Of a stretch of DNA of 64,000 nucleotides, positions 53,201 to 63,447 are shown in pieces; position 1 is the first letter of the stretch; each line of letters opens with the position of its first letter. The DNA is from Undaria pinnatifida (taxonomy: Eukaryota > Sar > Phaeophyceae > Laminariales > Alariaceae): contig JABAKD010000011.1 of assembly GCA_012845835.1 (NCBI GenBank), positions 4,820,697-4,884,696 on the forward strand. Reading direction: 5' to 3'. The notes under the pieces were generated by a model. It worked only from the letters and a program-made list of their open reading frames with translations, did no database searches and was not told where the DNA came from. A program made the position numbers and the translations under genes.

Positions 53201-54255
53201 TCTTTACTTCGTTCCCGGCGAAGACTTGAAGACACATTCAACCCAGCCACGGCATAAAACCCAAAAATAAGCGCCACTACTGTTCGCCATGTTCGACACA
53301 GTGAGTTGAACAGCGAAGACAGCGGTGGCTTATCTTGCGGCAAAATGTAGAGCTCGTACCCCCGTCCGTAGCGAAGAGCGAGGGGGGGGGGGGGGGGTCA
53401 CGGACTAGGTATTAGGGCCAGGGCGCTGTAGGGCTGTCGATCGGAGCGAAAAAATCTATACGTGTTAAATCGCTCTCGGTGAAGCCGATTAATCTATAAT
53501 CCCGACCACCAATCATCCCCCTCTTCCCCCCCGGCTGGTAATGGCCAATACAGCCGGCGCGAATAAGTCGGCAATATTAACCTCTCCATTCTACTATTCC
53601 GATATCGATTGATTCGACCTTGAATGGTTTTACGGCTCTACCAGATTACTATGATACTTTTGCTTTAAGACCTCTGGCATAACTTGCCACGATAAAATGG
53701 TCGAAAACATCACACAGCCGAAAGGACACAGCCGAAAGGACAAAAGCATGCTGAAGGGAGGACAGTACTATATATACTTTGTGCATACAGCCGTAGATTT
53801 CCTCTTGTTTCCGAGGTTTTCTTCTTTCGGGAATGTTATGAGTGATCAACGTTGAAACTCATATACACTGTACATTGTCGGACGGCAATGCACAAATAAC
53901 AGTACTAACACACGAAGACATTACAAAAACACACCATTACATATTTCCAAAACAACTCTACTGGTACCACTGCGACCGCTTCGACACCTAAGGGACAGAC
54001 ACAACCCCCCCCCCCCCCCCCGCTATACCGATCGCTATCCTAGGAGGTACATGGTGGCCACAGACAGCGAAACAAGAAGGGGATACTCGTAGGATGAGCA
54101 AACAGTTTTTATGTAATGTTCGGAAAGAGCGCAATGAGCGCCCAAATGTTGGAGGTGTCTCTATTAGGAGTAGGAACGGTGCTCCGTCTCGAAAGGAATG
54201 CGTGGTCAACGGTCACACGACTAAGGCAAGCAACAAGTGAGTACCCTCCCCCTCG
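53201..54255. other. Spacer with G and C runs
   Basis: G15 at 53382 and C17 at 54006. The segment 54178-54250 matches one inside the R2 copy at 22618-22690. No gene was recognised. Confidence 0.45.
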
Positions 54256-54261
54256 CTAGAA

Positions 54262-54840
54262 GCATTCTACGATGATAGAGGTAACACTTGATTCGCGAAA
54301 AATAGATTTTGTGTAGATGACGTCATCCTGGACCCAAAACCGTCGGAACGCCGTTTCTTGTTGTGCAAAATGAACGTGTTTTTACACCTTGGCCATTATG
54401 GGTTTTCGTTTTCATCGGGTTGCATCTTCAGTTTTTGCATCAAAATCGGTTTTAGGGAGAGGCATGGCACAATAGACCTCCCTAAAAAGTGGTTAGGAGC
54501 CTCAGAAAAAAACAACGGTGCACCTCTACCGTACTATTATTACGGGAGACCCTGGTAAATAGGACCTACGGTGGACACAAAAACCTATATATTCATATAT
54601 TTTTACCAACAATATTTGGTCCTATTTACTATCGTCCTCCGTAAATAGCAGTATTAGTATTATTAGTAGTAGTATTAGTAGACATCCCTCAAGTGGTTAG
54701 GAGCCTCAGAAAAACAGCAGTGCACCTCTACCGTACCATTAGTACTATTATTAATAGTACTATTAGTACTAGTATTAGCGGACCTCCTTCAAGTGGTTAA
54801 GAGCCTCGGAAAAGACGGTGTTGCCTCTCCACCGTACTGT
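54262..54840. mobile_element. M3 copy disrupted and its right end multiplied
   Basis: The left end is at 54262 (TTCTACGATGATAGAGGT). The right-end phrase AAGTGGTTAGGAGCCTCAG then GTGCACCTCTACCGTAC appears at 54488, 54692 and 54790. After the first of these, MITE M4 (54537-54647) begins. Between repeats lies a (TAGTA)n-rich stretch. Confidence 0.6.
54537..54647. mobile_element. Small foldback MITE M4, copy 1
   Basis: Arms ATTACGGGAGACCC..GGTAAATAGGACC and GGTCCTATTTACTATCGTCC then TCCGTAAATA are inverse over about 30 bp. The centre contains CACAAAAACCTATATATTCA. The inverted second copy lies at 56361-56472. Confidence 0.7.
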
Positions 54841-54844
54841 TAGT

Positions 54845-55750
54845 ACTATTAGCCCTACTGTGAATAGCATGTGTGTAAAAACTTCCGCCAAAACTCCGCG
54901 CTGTGCTACCTACGCAGGGGTTTTCTTTCATAAGAAAGAAAAAACAATCCGCGGTAACAAAAAGGCGTTGAAATGACGAAATAACAACGTACCGGGTATA
55001 ATAGAGGGGAAACAAAAACCAAAGCCCCGCCGCGATCCTCTGCAGCAGTGACAGCCGTTTGTTAGACTCGGTTGTGTATGGCCGTTGTGTATCGATCACA
55101 TTGAGCACCCATTGCCATTAGTAACACCTTTTCATGTTTTCGCTACAGCGTGCATCATACCACAAGACACCTTTTTTTTTAGGAAGAAACTGGGCTGCTA
55201 AAAATAATACAGCCCCAAGCTGTATTCCATTTCTTTGGGAATGGGCGTACACGCAAAATCAGGCTCACTCAACCGCTCTCGGATTTCTTATATTCTTGGC
55301 AGTTCTCAGCCGTGGCCTTCTTGTTGCTCTTTTTTTTTCTCAGTCTATCCACGTCGCTCGGCGTTTGCACTACTGCTGTCCCCATTGCCGAGAAAATCAG
55401 CTTTGAAATTCAATTCGCCCGGAGGGGCGTGTTGTCTTGCGCGGAATCGCAGCCAAATCATGCACTTCAAAATCGTAACACAGTGGGGTGGGCACCCCCC
55501 GACGTAACCCCTTTATAGTTGGAAACCCGTTATTGGGGACAAGTTACTTGGAATTAGTATAGGCAGGGGTGTGGGGGCTCTAAACGGGTTTCGAGGCCTT
55601 CGGAACAGGACAGTGTCACCGCTCTTATCTCCGTGCCGCTCTATTCTTGGATTGGGCATCATGTGGGTTTTAGTTACAAGACGTGACAAGCCGATTCGAC
55701 GGCTCTTAAGTCCGTTTTCTCTTATTTTGGGCGCTCTTAAATCGGGTAGC
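54845..55750. other. Spacer with a shared dispersed phrase
   Basis: 55515-55580 (TTATTGGGGACAAGTTACTT, GGAATTAGTATAGGCAGGGG) matches 4170-4245. Plus frames at 55134-55518 contain no recognised domain. Confidence 0.45.
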
Positions 55751-55757
55751 CACTGTA

Positions 55758-56116
55758 TAGCCGGTCCCCCCGGTGGTCTGGTGGTCAACCTCGAACGCTA
55801 CTGAGGTTGGAGTCAGGGGTTCAAATCCCGGTATTATGGAGATTTTTATTTTCTAGAGAGACGCCAACTACCGAGACAACTACCGAGAGCGCTTTATTAC
55901 GTGGGTAAGCACAATTCGACGCGAGTCGACGAGGGAAGAAAGCGCTGAATACTTCTCACGATAAAAACGAAGGCGTGTACGGTAGTGGGGGAGGGGGGGC
56001 ACGAGCCTGCGTAGTGACCCTGGGACTGGGTTACGTCTAAGGAGGGAGAAGGAGGAAGAAAAAGTGCAAAGAATATAAGTAGATTATGTGATGAGCAAAG
56101 AAAAGGGAAAAAAAAA
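55758..56116 (+). mobile_element. tRNA-derived SINE family S, best head
   Basis: A-box-like TGGTCTGGTGG at about 55774 and a textbook B box GGGGTTCAAATCCCGG at about 55816, spaced as in a tRNA gene. The body has GAGAGCGCTTTATTACGTGG, ATTCGACGCGAGTCGACGAG and GTAGTGACCCTGGGACTGGG, and the tail is A-rich (AAAGGGAAAAAAAAAC). Transcription by RNA polymerase III is expected from the boxes. Confidence 0.78.
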
Positions 56117-56360
56117 CTGTTGCACCGTTCAACCAACGTTGGAATTGCAAAACAGACTCGATGTCAGTCACAACGTCTTTACCGGCTAGATTACGAGCAG
56201 TGATCGAAGTTGAAGCTGATGCTGCAACTCACATTGTCGGGTGGCAATTATAACACTTAAGTACTCTTGTCCATAAAATACAAGCAACGGTATGTACCAA
56301 TTAGAACCAGTACGTTGCTTGTATTTACGGACGGAGTGGTAACAATAATTATAAAAATAC
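56117..56360. other. Spacer with internal inverted phrase
   Basis: CTCTTGTCCATAAAATACAA and TACGTTGCTTGTATTTACGG (56263-56330) are partly inverse (ATACAAGCAACG/CGTTGCTTGTAT), a 12-bp hairpin. Confidence 0.5.
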
Positions 56361-56472
56361 TATTTACGGAGGACGACAGTAAATAGGACCAAATACTGTT
56401 GGTAAAAATACATGAATATATAGATTTTTGTCTCCACCGTAGGTCCTATTTACTAGGGTCCCCCGCAAATAA
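56361..56472. mobile_element. Small foldback MITE M4, copy 2 (inverted)
   Basis: TATTTACGGAGGACGACAGT, AAATAGGACCAAATACTGTT ... CACCGTAGGTCCTATTTACT. It is the reverse complement of copy 1 with few changes. Confidence 0.7.
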
Positions 56473-57015
56473 CTCGAATATTCGACCTGATCAACAGTCC
56501 TACGAGTACAAAACAAGTTCGTAGTGGTTGTTATTCGCCTTCATATTCATATCATCACATTAACTAGTGATTCAGCGGTTCCTTCGTCTAAACCGACGGC
56601 ATCTACAGTATTAGCACGCGCACTCCTATCCTTCCACACCTCGGACAGAAAATGAACTAGATCATTACATCGTTTAGATCACCAGAATATGTAGATCATC
56701 AGATCATATAGATCATCCACAGTAGATCCTGTACCTGCCGTTCTGAGATGTTGTGCAGGATCTGTACTAGGATCTGTACCTAGATAGAGTACATATCCAA
56801 CCCTAGAAACATTTGTTAGATCATACAGATCGTACGGCTCCCACCCGGTACCATGAGGTATAGGCCGTACAGATCCTCCCCGAAATATCTACATCATCAA
56901 GTGGGGATCGGTGATCGGTCCGACAGGTGTGTACTTCTCATATATTACAGAGACTCCGTAGTGATCCAAGTTTACTACTTTCCAGTTCCGCTCGTGGCAG
57001 GTTTGTACAAAAAAC
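56473..57015. other. Spacer with GATC-rich short repeats
   Basis: Repeated TAGATCATC/CAGATCATATAGATC and AGGATCTGTAC phrases at 56660-56790. No gene. Confidence 0.45.
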
Positions 57016-57019
57016 GTCC

Positions 57020-57600
57020 GTTTGGACAACAAGCCATGGTCACACGAGGTGTGTTCTCTTCTCCCCCCCCCGGTGTTTGCTCTTCATTTTCATCGTACTG
57101 TACTAGGTACTTCCTCGATCGTTCCGATACATGTTCGACAAAGAGACTCCGCAGTCATCAAGTTTACTTTCCAGCTCAACTCGCGGGAGGTCTGTACCCT
57201 CAACGGTTTTCTGGGTAAACCGCGGTCACAGGAGGCGTCTTCCCCTGTGCTTGCCTTCACTTTTATCGTACTCCGGGTTGTCTCGATCTTTCTCCTTATG
57301 TACGTATGTACGACCGAGAAAAAGTCTCAAGTCCAAATCAAGGTTACCTTCCAGCTCAACTCGCGGGAGGTCTGTACCCTCAACGGCTTTCTGGACAAAA
57401 GTCCTGGGCACCGGAGGTATCTGCCGTTGTCCCGCTCGTTACGTGCCTCCATGTTTATCGCGCAGGGGGTTGAGCATTACCACTGCCCATCGAGTTTCAT
57501 CGAACTTCTTTGCTAACTCACGCCCTCGCGCTTGCGGCAAGTCATTTTTCGCACACAAGAAAATCGCCCTAATGCGTGCTTGAGGGGGGGAGGGGGGGGG
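57020..57600 (-). mobile_element. SINE S body, three tandem partial copies, minus
   Basis: The phrase CTTTCCAGCTCAACTCGCGG then GAGGTCTGTACCCTCAACGG occurs at about 57169 and 57348, with a related start near 56980. The last unit runs into GTTTATCGCGCAGGGGGTTG, TGCTAACTCACGCCCTCGCG and AAGTCATTTTTCGCACACAA as in other S copies. Confidence 0.6.
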
Positions 57601-58062
57601 CTCGAACTCGCCAAATCCAGGGCTTTTCACGGCACGGATTCCTTCTCGCGGTTTGGACCGGGTCATAGTGACCCGGCCCGTCCCGTGATGTTTGAACAAC
57701 CTCTTGACCCGACCGGACTCGACCAGTGAGATTTCCATTACCTCCTCACCTAACCAGACTCAAACCGCGGGTTTTCGAAGCACCTTCTGACCCGACCCGC
57801 GGGCAGGGTCATGACCAGTCAAAAGCTGTATGGCGAACTCGACCTTAGCAGTTACGAGGTATGCATTACGAGGTATGCATACGACTGAACCACCGGGGAC
57901 AGTTGCGACGGAGATACTCCGTACGGTACTTTCCAGTTTAACTGAGGTGGGAGCTTTCTACCCTCACCAGCCATCTTGAAGTACTTTTTCTGTTTTGGAA
58001 TACACGACATACTCTTAATTGGGGACAGACGACAAGGATGTTACTGTCGGCGCTCGTGAAGC
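57601..58062. other. Spacer, nothing recognised
   Basis: Contains CGACCCG/GACCCGGCCCG-like short repeats (57650-57810) and a doubled ATTACGAGGTATGCAT (57852 and 57865). Confidence 0.45.
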
Positions 58063-58065
58063 CAC

Positions 58066-58110
58066 GCGCTACTACTACGACTACTACTACCACTACTACT
58101 ACCCCTACTA

Positions 58111-58144
<34 letters not shown>

Positions 58145-58150
58145 ACTATT
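58066..58150. repeat. (CTA)n microsatellite
   Basis: About 80 bp of TAC/CTA triplets with a few C substitutions; an AT-rich ATTATTACTATTATACTA tail follows. Confidence 0.9.
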
Positions 58151-58272
58151 ATTACTATTATACTACTCTGTAGGAATATTACTTCCGTTTGGAATATCGA
58201 CGCGTTGGTTCTGACGACTTTACGTCGTATCATACATATATCATACATACTATATATCATATATAATACCAG

Positions 58273-58362
58273 TTTTTTTTTTTTTTTTTTTATTATCCTC
58301 CGGCGGATGGGGAAAAATAAAGCTTTAGCTCACCACACTTCTGCGTATTTTCATACGCGTCG
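58273..58362 (-). mobile_element. Short poly(A)-tailed retroposon P1
   Basis: Minus strand: CGCGTATGAAAATACGCAGA, GTGTGGTGAGCTAAAGCTTT, CCCCATCCGCCGGAGGATAA, then about 19 A. Confidence 0.7.
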
Positions 58363-58382
58363 TAATACGAGGTATAATTTTA

Positions 58383-58575
58383 AAGACTGAACGTCTTCGC
58401 ATCACCCTGTTGAACCCTGGTACAGTTAATAGCCAGTACTAAGGAGAGTCGCCGACCTATCCTTCATGAGGACATACACTCCCCGTAACACGCGCGATCG
58501 CAGTACCACACACAGCTTGCAAACACGAAGTTTCGACGAAATCCTCGATCTCACAACTGTGGTTTATTTTTACCT
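58383..58575 (-). repeat. R1 repeat, minus copy
   Basis: CATCACCCTGTTGAACCCTG, GAGAGTCGCCGACCTATCC, CACGCGCGATCGCAG and CGATCTCACAACTG are inverse R1 landmarks. It directly follows P1, as R1 does near 30.9 kb. Confidence 0.75.
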
Positions 58576-58579
58576 GCTG

Positions 58580-59440
58580 CGGTGTATTTTCAATGTCGAA
58601 AAAAAAAACATGTAGATCCGGGCGACAGATGGTGCACACGACATAACCTGTGGACAGTTCGGGCACCGATATAGTCGGTAGCAACGACAAACAAGAATGC
58701 CGGGTCACAGGCTGCATTCGCTGTTTCGGAAAGGGTCCGTTCCATACTGATGCTGCTACTATTAACAGGTCTCTTGAAACCAAAAAAAGCGTAAAAAGCG
58801 GACCCAGGCAATGACTACTAATTTCGTTTTCTTTTTTCACTCCATCGCCACTTACAACCGTCACCCTCTTACACTTGTTTTCCTACTCCTTAAGCACAAC
58901 ACGGTTCCCGAATTTTCTTGATTTTTTTTCAGACGCGTCTTAACCCCATTGAAGCTGCAGAGACTGAAAATCGACTACGAAAAAAAACGACCATGTGCGG
59001 CATCGGCCACTGCTGGTTGGCGATGATAACGCATGCAAACACTCACTCGCACGGGACGGGGGTGCAGCACGGCCCCTACCAGTACTGCTGCGCGCTCACA
59101 GCTAGTCGCGGACGCTTAAAAAAAATCCTAACAAATGTCGGGGGGGGGGGGGGCTCGCTGTACTTCAATCAAGTCCCAAAAGAGTTTACCGTTCAGAACG
59201 GTACCCACGTTTTTGGAGACAAACTATAATTGTTGGGGATTTTGTGTGGGATGCGCCTCTTGCAGCGGCAAAAGCATCCATTATCCGCAGATTTTTTTCT
59301 CAGGTTTCGCTCGTTTAGTTGTTGATTGATGCCCTGTACTGCCTGTTGAGTACCCGGTACACGAGACGACTCGCGGGTGGCTAGCTTGTCCATCCTGCCG
59401 GAGAAACCATGCCGCCTGCCAAGTACGGGTTCCCCCATAC
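58580..59440. other. Spacer, nothing recognised
   Basis: Short frames on both strands without domains. A GGGGGGGGGGGG run at 59140. Confidence 0.4.
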
Positions 59441-59449
59441 TGAGGTAGT

Positions 59450-59759
59450 AACCGGTCGCCCTGGTGGCGTATCCGGTTATCCTCGAGCCTGGTCAGTTTC
59501 GTGAGTTCGAGCCCCGCCGAGAGCATACTCGTATAAATTCGTTGGAATTTTTTCTTGTGCGCAAATTGACTTGTGGAAAACGCGAGAGCGTGAGTTAGCA
59601 ACACTCGATGGAAAAAATCGACGAGCAGTGGGATTGCTCCATATGCGCGATAAAAATTGAAGGCACGAACCGGGGGGGAGAAGGGACGACACCTACCTGT
59701 GACCACGGCTTTGTCCAGAAGCTGGAAAGTAAAAGTGCGGAAAAAAAAAAAAAAAAAAA
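59450..59759 (+). mobile_element. tRNA-derived SINE family S, full length with poly(A)
   Basis: Head: ACCGGTCGCCCTGGTGGCGT and B-box-like GTGAGTTCGAGCCCCGCC. Body: AGCATACTCGTATAAATTCG, TTCTTGTGCGCAAATTGACT, GCGCGATAAAAATTGAAGGC and TGTGACCACGGCTTTGTCCA, ending GAAGCTGGAAAGTAAAAGTG and a 19-base A tail. It is the clearest complete copy in the window. Confidence 0.82.
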
Positions 59760-59799
59760 TGGGTGAAGCGGTACATCCCTAATATTTTTTTCTTCTTTT

Positions 59800-59885
59800 T
59801 TTTTGCAAACCTTCATTTTCCAGCTTCTGGACAAGCCGTGGTCAGAGGTGTCATCCCTTCTCCTCCCCGGTTCTTGACTTCAATT
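59800..59885 (-). mobile_element. SINE S 3' fragment, tail-to-tail with the previous copy
   Basis: TTTTTTTTTGCAAACCTTCA then TTTTCCAGCTTCTGGACAAG CCGTGG region is the inverse of the 3' end at 59700-59759; tails face each other about 45 bp apart. Confidence 0.75.
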
Positions 59886-59889
59886 TAAG

Positions 59890-60245
59890 GTGACCACAGT
59901 CGCTTGGCGAGACTGGGGAATCGCGCTCATAGGTTGGAACGAATAAGGCGGCTTCCCCCAATAAGGCGGCCATGCTGCTCTGGCACGCCACCGCGTCATT
60001 GGGGGAGCCCTACTGCGGTATTAACCCATTTCCAACTCCCTGTTTTTTTCAATGTTTTCGTGGTCTAACTCCAAGTGGTTTGTCCCCGTGTCAGGACTGT
60101 GGTGCTAACACGGTCAACAGCACAATACGAGAGTACTGCTGTCGGTAGGGACAGCTCGCGCTATCGCTATATATCACGGGAACTTAAAGGACACGCCGGA
60201 AAACCAGCTGGATTGCGGACACAATTGAGTTAAATCAACACAGGG
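59890..60245. other. Spacer with an inverted 68-bp minisatellite unit
   Basis: 60028-60105 carries CATTTCCAACTCCC, GTCTAACTCCAAGTGGTTTG and TCCCCGTGTCAGG, the inverse of the 47141 unit. AATAAGGCGGC is doubled at 59942 and 59960. Confidence 0.5.
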
Positions 60246-60248
60246 GTG

Positions 60249-60314
60249 TGCATGAAAACACGTGCATAAGTTTGGTGAGCATAAGGTTTATTTGTCCCCA
60301 TCCGCCGGAGGATG
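60249..60314 (+). mobile_element. P1 retroposon body, tailless
   Basis: CATGAAAACACGTGCATAAG, TTTGGTGAGCATAAGGTTTA and CCCCATCCGCCGGAGGATG match the minus strand of the other P1 copies. Confidence 0.6.
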
Positions 60315-61480
60315 TAGTCGTAGTTATACACATGTTTACGCTTCCGCACGTAGTGATCTTAATTTTCTGACTTTTGTCTGCCGTATTTCGCGATCGAGAC
60401 TAAAACCGCACATCGTCTGACGGCCGGCATGCGTAAGATCAGTATCAGTAGTCCTACACACGGTGCGCGCGGAGCGAGATCGACTGAAACTGACACGGAA
60501 AGCAGAGAGGGGCACCATCATGATACCTGCCTGCATGCGCTTGCGTGGGACTGATCGGGAGCATGCAGCAGTGAATGCCACGGGGTTTTAGAGTTAAGCC
60601 TAGGTCTGGTCGGGTCGGCCGACGCATTAACCGCAGCAGACGTTACTACATATGGCACGAGTAGTACATTCCGTTTCCCCTTTTCGGCGGTAGGTAATGC
60701 GAAAAACCGACAAAACAATACCGGGGTATGATACATTAATACTAAGTAATATCTTCTGTTATGGCTCCAAGTTTTTTTTTTTCTTCATTTTATGAGTCGA
60801 GTCTATATTCTACGTCGTGCAATGCTCCGCATCGGGGTTGTTGTTGTCCTTGACGTTATTGATTCTGATGCTCATGATAAAAGTCGATGCTGTTGATGTT
60901 GTTGTCGGTGTTGATGTTTATATTGTTGATGTTGTTACTGATGTTGGTATTCCTGTGGCAGTTTTTTTTCACGTCTACTCTAATCGCCACTATCGTATCT
61001 ACAATATCTGTCGTCCGTGGTCGCAATACGGTTTCAAATGCTCAAACGCTCAACGGGAGGGACTGCACGGAAACAATCGATTGGAAATAATCATTATTAG
61101 CGCCGCTCTGTCCTCGGCCCCGTTAAGTTCGGGCAATGGCCGCGCATACCATTTGGCTTGAGACAACATGGTTGAATGACATATGTTCTCGTTTTTTGGA
61201 ACAGGACACCAAAAATCAAATGTTTACGTCAACACGCGTTTTCCACTTGTACCACAATCGTTTTCTCGCCGAGTCTTTTTTTCTTTCGCACGAGGACAAA
61301 TGGACTCGCGTTCTCCCATATCAAATATATCGTATACCTCAATCCTCCCGGAGCCAGAAAAAAAATCGGGACGCCTACAACGTCGGTGCGATTTTTTTTG
61401 CGAATTATTGTAGGAGATCCGTTTTATTTTTGTTGGTGCGCATTTTGTTGGTTCGCATCTACCAAAAAGTGATGGTTGGC

Positions 61481-61515
<35 letters not shown>

Positions 61516-61790
61516 CCTTTATATCCCCAACAATAATCCTAGCCTCAACCCTGACCCAACTCGGAGCCACTTGGTAGTTGATAAAAATAATATTCCGTAA
61601 CTGCGGACCACGAGTTGCCTCCTTCACCAATCATATAGGTCGTAGCAAAATAAAGTCGGCATATATAGAAAATAATTTTTGATCGATATCACAGTTGAAG
61701 TGTACTTTTCATTATGAAATATATAAAACATATCCTAATATAAAGTCAGAATATATATACGAGCTGGGCCGGGCAAGAAGCTGAAAAAAG
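60315..61790. other. Spacer with GTT-rich and (AAC)n tracts
   Basis: GTT/GAT-rich stretch at 60837-60955; (AAC)n at about 61479-61516 within a plus frame of 154 codons (61136-61600) that gains length from the repeat and shows no domain. No gene was recognised. Confidence 0.45.
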
Positions 61791-61793
61791 CTT

Positions 61794-62080
61794 GATTTCG
61801 CTCTGCCCCGCTCAATTTTTCGAGTTCGGATCTGAAAATTTGAGACGTGATTCTTATCAAGCTTACAAAAACACTGAATGCTGATCAATTTTTTTTTTTT
61901 TTTTTTCGGAGCATTTTCCCTCGATTTCATGATTTCAGAATTCTTTTGACCCGCCGTAAGTCCGGAAGATTTTTTTTTTTTCGAGGTGATCAACATTGAG
62001 TGTGTTGGAAATATTGATACGAATCACGTGTCAAAATTTCAGGTCCGAACTCGAAAAACTGAGCGGGGCACCGCGAATTT
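61794..62080. mobile_element. MITE-like foldback M5 with about 90-bp inverted arms
   Basis: Left arm: GCCCCGCTCAATTTTTCGAG, TTCGGATCTGAAAATTTGAG, GTGATTCTTATCAAG. The right arm is inverse: CAAAATTTCAGGTCCGAACT, CGAAAAACTGAGCGGGGC. The arms surround a T-rich centre with two poly(T) runs. No coding capacity. Confidence 0.75.
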
Positions 62081-62598
62081 GTGATTCACCTCTGCCGTGA
62101 GCAAAATTCCCACCATCGATTCGGTGGCGAATACGCCCTCCACTGTCCCAGTAATGTCATGTTTGCACTTGGAGAAGCTCGTGCAATGCGTGCGCATTGC
62201 ATTTCAAGACGTTTGGGTTCAGCTGCAACAGGAATACACGGTGATAAAATCTGTTTTATTAGTATGATAGGTACTTTACTGCGCAGCAGGCTGGCTACAT
62301 TCTTGTTTCACTCCACGAGAATAACTTCGGAATGACGCGTACGAATGCTCGCGCTGGTCATTTCTCGTACAAAAAACGCCCGGATCATTCCAAACAATAC
62401 TCGTACGCTATCGCGAGCACTCCCTGTATGTAAGAACACCCCTATATGAACACGAGCAACCAGCAACGGGATCCTACCGCAACCTGCAAGTACTTGCATC
62501 TACCGGGCAGACGCCACTTCGACACCTTGGGAGAATTCATTCGTTTCATCAGACCCACCACGCACCATCACACAGCGATCAAATACAGTCAGTAAAAC
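62081..62598. other. Spacer, nothing recognised
   Basis: Mixed sequence with only short frames. Confidence 0.4.
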
Positions 62599-62600
62599 AG

Positions 62601-62840
62601 CGGTCTGCACAGGTGCTGCACAGCAGCAGTGGAGACTGCTGTAAAACAGCTGTCTGCACAGGTCCTGCACAGCAGCAGTGGAGACAGCTGTAAAACAGCG
62701 GTCTGCACTGCTGCTGCACAGCAGCAGTGGAGACTGCTGTAAAACAGCGGTCTGCACAGGTGCTGCACAGCAGCAGTGGAGACTGCTGTAAAACAGCGGT
62801 CTGCACAGGTGCTGCACAGCAGCAGTGGAGACTGCTGCAT
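62601..62840. repeat. 49-bp minisatellite, five units
   Basis: Units start CGGTCTGCACAGG (or CTGTCTGC) at 62601, 62650, 62699, 62748 and 62797; each has TGCTGCACAGCAGCAGTGGA and CTGCTGTAAAACAG. All three minus frames stay open across it because the unit has no stop on that strand and 49 is not a multiple of three. Confidence 0.95.
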
Positions 62841-62967
62841 GTGTGCGCTGGTAAACAAACGTACAGGTCACGGAATACAACACTACAGCGGCAGCGCATG
62901 TGGTACAGCAACGTAAGGAGCGCTGCAACTCGTTGTTGAGCAGTTGTTCGGTATGCACGGGTGCGCA

Positions 62968-63447
62968 TCATACTCGAGCAACCCCAACGGCATGCACCTG
63001 CGAGAACATGGTGTTGCTGGAAATCGGTGGTACGCTCGACAGCAATGTTACGTACACATCTCTGCAAAGCTCCACAACTTGAGGAATCTCAGTATCCATG
63101 CTTGAGGCTTCGTCGGCAAGAGTGCCCGGGTCGATCTTCGTGCCCTTGTGGCCTTGTTCCCAGCTCAATCTCCACCAACTGGAGCATCCCTCAGCCTCCT
63201 CCCGCGTGTCGAAAAGCCGTGATAATTGCCGCTGAGTTCGTTTCTTCTTGCTGTGCGTGTATTGCAGCGACAGCCGCCACTTCTTCCGGGTTTTGTCATG
63301 GATTACGGTAGGGACGGAGGTCCTCTTCCACTCTATCACGTCAGGCATGTGCGGCGTCGCGGCACAGCGCGCTGGCAAGAGAGCGTTGCCTTGCTGCTGC
63401 TGTTGTTGCTGCTGCTGTTTTGACCACCACTTGCAATTCCGCCGCAT
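62968..63447 (-). CDS. Possible polyQ protein of 159 residues, function unknown
   Basis: The minus frame starts MRRNCKWWSK followed by a nine-residue Gln run, then a well-mixed soluble sequence. It includes MPDVIEWKRTSVPTVIHDK, KKWRLSLQYTHSKKKRTQRQ, LSRLFDTREEAEGCSSWW and an acidic-to-neutral C-terminal part. Codons favour AAG for Lys and G/C third positions, unlike the surrounding sequence. The W-R-L-x-x-Y ... F-D-T-x-E-E-A pattern recalls AP2-type DNA-binding folds, but the match is loose and no family is assigned. It could be a first exon, since donors exist downstream. The antiparallel plus frames are shorter. Confidence 0.42.
   Translation of the reverse strand: MRRNCKWWSKQQQQQQQQQGNALLPARCAATPHMPDVIEWKRTSVPTVIHDKTRKKWRLSLQYTHSKKKRTQRQLSRLFDTREEAEGCSSWWRLSWEQGHKGTKIDPGTLADEASSMDTEIPQVVELCRDVYVTLLSSVPPISSNTMFSQVHAVGVARV

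Noticed and set aside
61136..61600. 154-codon frame with poly-Asn
   Set aside because: Length depends on the (AAC)n tract; the remainder has no recognisable domain.
62500..63067. Minus frames of 152 and 162 codons with Cys/Leu repeats
   Set aside because: They are readings of the 49-bp minisatellite, which is open in all three minus frames.
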